A stretch of DNA of 6,142 nucleotides from an uncultured Anaerovibrio sp. Lineage in GTDB: Bacteria > Bacillota > Negativicutes > Selenomonadales > Selenomonadaceae. A program made the position numbers and the translations under genes. The notes below the pieces were generated by a model, which was not told where the DNA came from, did no database searches, and was given only the letters and a program-made list of their open reading frames with translations. The stretch is taken from positions 1 to 6,142 of the forward strand of contig CAAGDY010000132.1 of assembly GCA_900768695.1 (NCBI GenBank), read 5' to 3'. Shown here piece by piece: positions 4,993 to 6,142 of the stretch. The number at the start of each line of letters is the position of its first letter. The stretch's first letter is position 1.

Positions 4993-5610
4993 TCACGACA
5001 CTCCCACTGCTTGCAAAATTATGTCCAAAGAGCCAGGATCCGGCACAAGGAAGAAATGCCCCTTGATGCCATCATCATCTGTCTTGAACTCCGTTTCAAT
5101 AACCAAAGCATGATCGCCCATCTGACCCAGCTGAACCAGCACGACACTGAGAATGGCTCCGGCCATATCCATGGCCAGGGCCGGAATGGATGGCAGCAGG
5201 GAAATATTAGTAAAATTGAACAGTGCATTCAGATACGCACCGGAAAGAATATTTCCTATTTCCATCAATGCGGATTCATCCATAAAATCCAGCTTCTGTG
5301 TATCGCCATGCTTCTTCCCCATCAGCATGTCAACCAGATAAAAAGCACTTTCCTTTGGCAGCAAAAACAAAATATTACTAGGCGCCTTGCCATACACCCG
5401 CAGGAACACGCCCACAACCATCGTATCAGGACCGCCCACGAGGTCCGGCACCTCATCCAACGGAACTATGGATACCCTCGGCACATCCATATCAATGCGG
5501 CGGTTAATGATTTGTGACAATGCCGTAGCAGAGTTTCCCGCACCTACATTGCCAATCTCCCGCAACGCATCCATTTGCGCCGGAGAAAGGTTTGCAACAT
5601 CATCTGACAT
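4993..5610 (-). CDS. cheC: CheY-P phosphatase CheC
   Basis: A 205-aa member of the CheC/CheX/FliY family that removes phosphate from CheY-P and takes part in adaptation together with CheD. The family active site is [DS]-x3-E-x2-N-x22-P, and both copies are exactly conserved: D14/E18/N21/P44 and S113/E117/N120/P143. This pseudo-twofold arrangement and the length fit CheC, and distinguish it from FliY, which has an additional C-terminal FliN domain. The start ATG 5610 has GGTGGG (5619-5624) at an 8-nt spacing. An AAGGA that directly touches the ATG is too close to be used. A 36-nt spacer separates it from cheW and contains half of a strong hairpin; it overlaps nothing downstream, and cheD begins 1 nt after its stop. 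Confidence 0.96.
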   Translation of the reverse strand: MSDDVANLSPAQMDALREIGNVGAGNSATALSQIINRRIDMDVPRVSIVPLDEVPDLVGGPDTMVVGVFLRVYGKAPSNILFLLPKESAFYLVDMLMGKKHGDTQKLDFMDESALMEIGNILSGAYLNALFNFTNISLLPSIPALAMDMAGAILSVVLVQLGQMGDHALVIETEFKTDDDGIKGHFFLVPDPGSLDIILQAVGVS

Positions 5611-5638
5611 TCCTTAATCCCACCAATCTATTTAATGT

Positions 5639-5658
5639 GGCGAGGATTACTCCTCGCC
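5639..5658 (-). other. Perfect hairpin with GNRA loop at the cheW stop codon
   Basis: On the minus strand GGCGAGGA and TCCTCGCC form a perfect 8-bp stem around GTAA, a GNRA-type tetraloop; the TAA of that loop is the cheW stop codon. The sequence after it (ACATTAAATAG) has no T tract, so it is not an intrinsic terminator. It may protect the cheW mRNA 3' end or separate cheC translation from cheW; the role is inferred. Confidence 0.6.
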
Positions 5659-6114
5659 GCTCAAACCCATAATCTCGCTGATATTCAGCTGAATAATCAG
5701 GCGGCCGTCCACCTTGCCGATGCCGGAGATAAACTTGGAGCTGGCATCATTGCCAGCGGTAATGACCCTCGTTGTATCAATATCATCAGCATTGATGGTA
5801 CGCACCTCTGTTACAGCGTCCACCAGCATACCTACATACACCTCATCGCACTGCACAATGACAATACGGGTATTGGCCGTATACGGAGTGTCCTCCAGGC
5901 CGAGACGCTTCTTCAGGTCAATTACCGGCAGCACGCTGCCGCGCAGATTGACAACACCCTTGATAAAATCAGGAGCAAATGGAACTCTGGTAATATCACT
6001 GAGGTTCTTTATCTCCTGAACATTCAAAATACTGAAGCCGTATTCCTCATTTCTCAGCTTGAAGGCGACTACCTGTACCTCGCCGTCAGCCACTACCTGA
6101 TCCTCTTTAGCCAT
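5647..6114 (-). CDS. cheW: Chemotaxis coupling protein CheW
   Basis: A 155-aa, single-domain CheW of typical length. It is the adaptor that links chemoreceptor tips to the kinase CheA in the polar arrays. The fold is recognisable throughout: VVAFKLRNEEYGFSI near residues 15-29, VQEIKN and ITRVPFAP to about 48, the diagnostic KGVVNLRGSVLPVIDLKKRL (52-71), then VGMLVDAVTEV (94-104) and a C-terminal ISGIGKVDGRLIIQLN. There is no CheY-like receiver domain at the C-terminus, so it is CheW and not CheV. The start ATG 6114 has the strong site AGGGAGGT at a 7-nt spacing. The gene is first in the window, and the upstream neighbour by analogy with Bacillus would be cheA, lying beyond the right edge. 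Confidence 0.97.
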   Translation of the reverse strand: MAKEDQVVADGEVQVVAFKLRNEEYGFSILNVQEIKNLSDITRVPFAPDFIKGVVNLRGSVLPVIDLKKRLGLEDTPYTANTRIVIVQCDEVYVGMLVDAVTEVRTINADDIDTTRVITAGNDASSKFISGIGKVDGRLIIQLNISEIMGLSGEE

Positions 6115-6121
6115 CTTCCAT

Positions 6122-6129
6122 ACCTCCCT
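6122..6129 (-). promoter_or_regulatory. Strong ribosome binding site of cheW
   Basis: AGGGAGGT on the minus strand lies 7 nt before ATG 6114. It is the best Shine-Dalgarno match in the operon part seen here, in keeping with the high CheW amounts needed for receptor arrays. Confidence 0.8.
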
Positions 6130-6142
6130 TGATTACATCAAC

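Noticed and set aside
4966..5517. Plus-strand ORF of 183 codons opposite cheC
   Set aside because: cheC on the other strand has both intact active-site motifs; the plus-strand product has no recognisable motif, so it is a shadow.
6107..6142. Open minus-strand frame entering from the right edge and ending at TAA 6109-6107, overlapping the cheW start by 8 nt (VDVIKGGMEDG)
   Set aside because: It could be the end of an upstream cheA, but eleven codons carry no diagnostic residue, and the other two frames also have stops here (TGA and TAA) that could equally end the upstream gene.

Overview
The window is almost entirely a minus-strand motility and chemotaxis operon. Read in transcription order (right to left) it holds cheW, cheC, cheD, a small two-helix membrane protein, the flagellar sigma factor fliA/sigD, a FapA-family (DUF342) gene, a small charged hypothetical protein, and a single-pass membrane/coiled-coil protein that resembles SwrB. 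A tRNA-Ala(GGC) gene with its own promoter and terminator follows on the same strand. At the extreme left edge, on the plus strand, lies the 3' end of what looks like a tyrosine recombinase (integrase), pointing at the 3' end of the tRNA.

The gene order cheW-cheC-cheD-sigD-(swrB-like) matches the 3' end of the Bacillus subtilis fla/che operon, so the host is a Firmicute (Bacillota). The inserted membrane gene between cheD and sigD, the fapA gene after sigD, the moderate GC content and the strong Shine-Dalgarno sites suggest a Negativicute (a Selenomonas-like lineage), but that assignment is an inference and not proven by the window.

Functionally, CheW couples receptors to the CheA kinase. 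CheD is the receptor-modifying deamidase, and it is known to interact with CheC, the CheY-P phosphatase. FliA drives late flagellar and chemotaxis genes. FapA and the SwrB-like protein are probably flagellar assembly or placement factors. Most junctions are tight (1 nt at cheC/cheD and cheD/orf133, 24 to 46 nt elsewhere), and the exception is the 107-nt gap between fliA and fapA. I see no internal promoter or intrinsic terminator in the operon, so it is probably one transcript that started upstream of the window and may run on into the tRNA terminator.

The main points of interest are the integrase end at the tRNA, which suggests a mobile-element boundary; a perfect GNRA-loop hairpin with the cheW stop codon in its loop; and three poorly characterised proteins (133, 115 and 261 aa) built into the motility operon. 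No wholly new defence or mobile system is visible.
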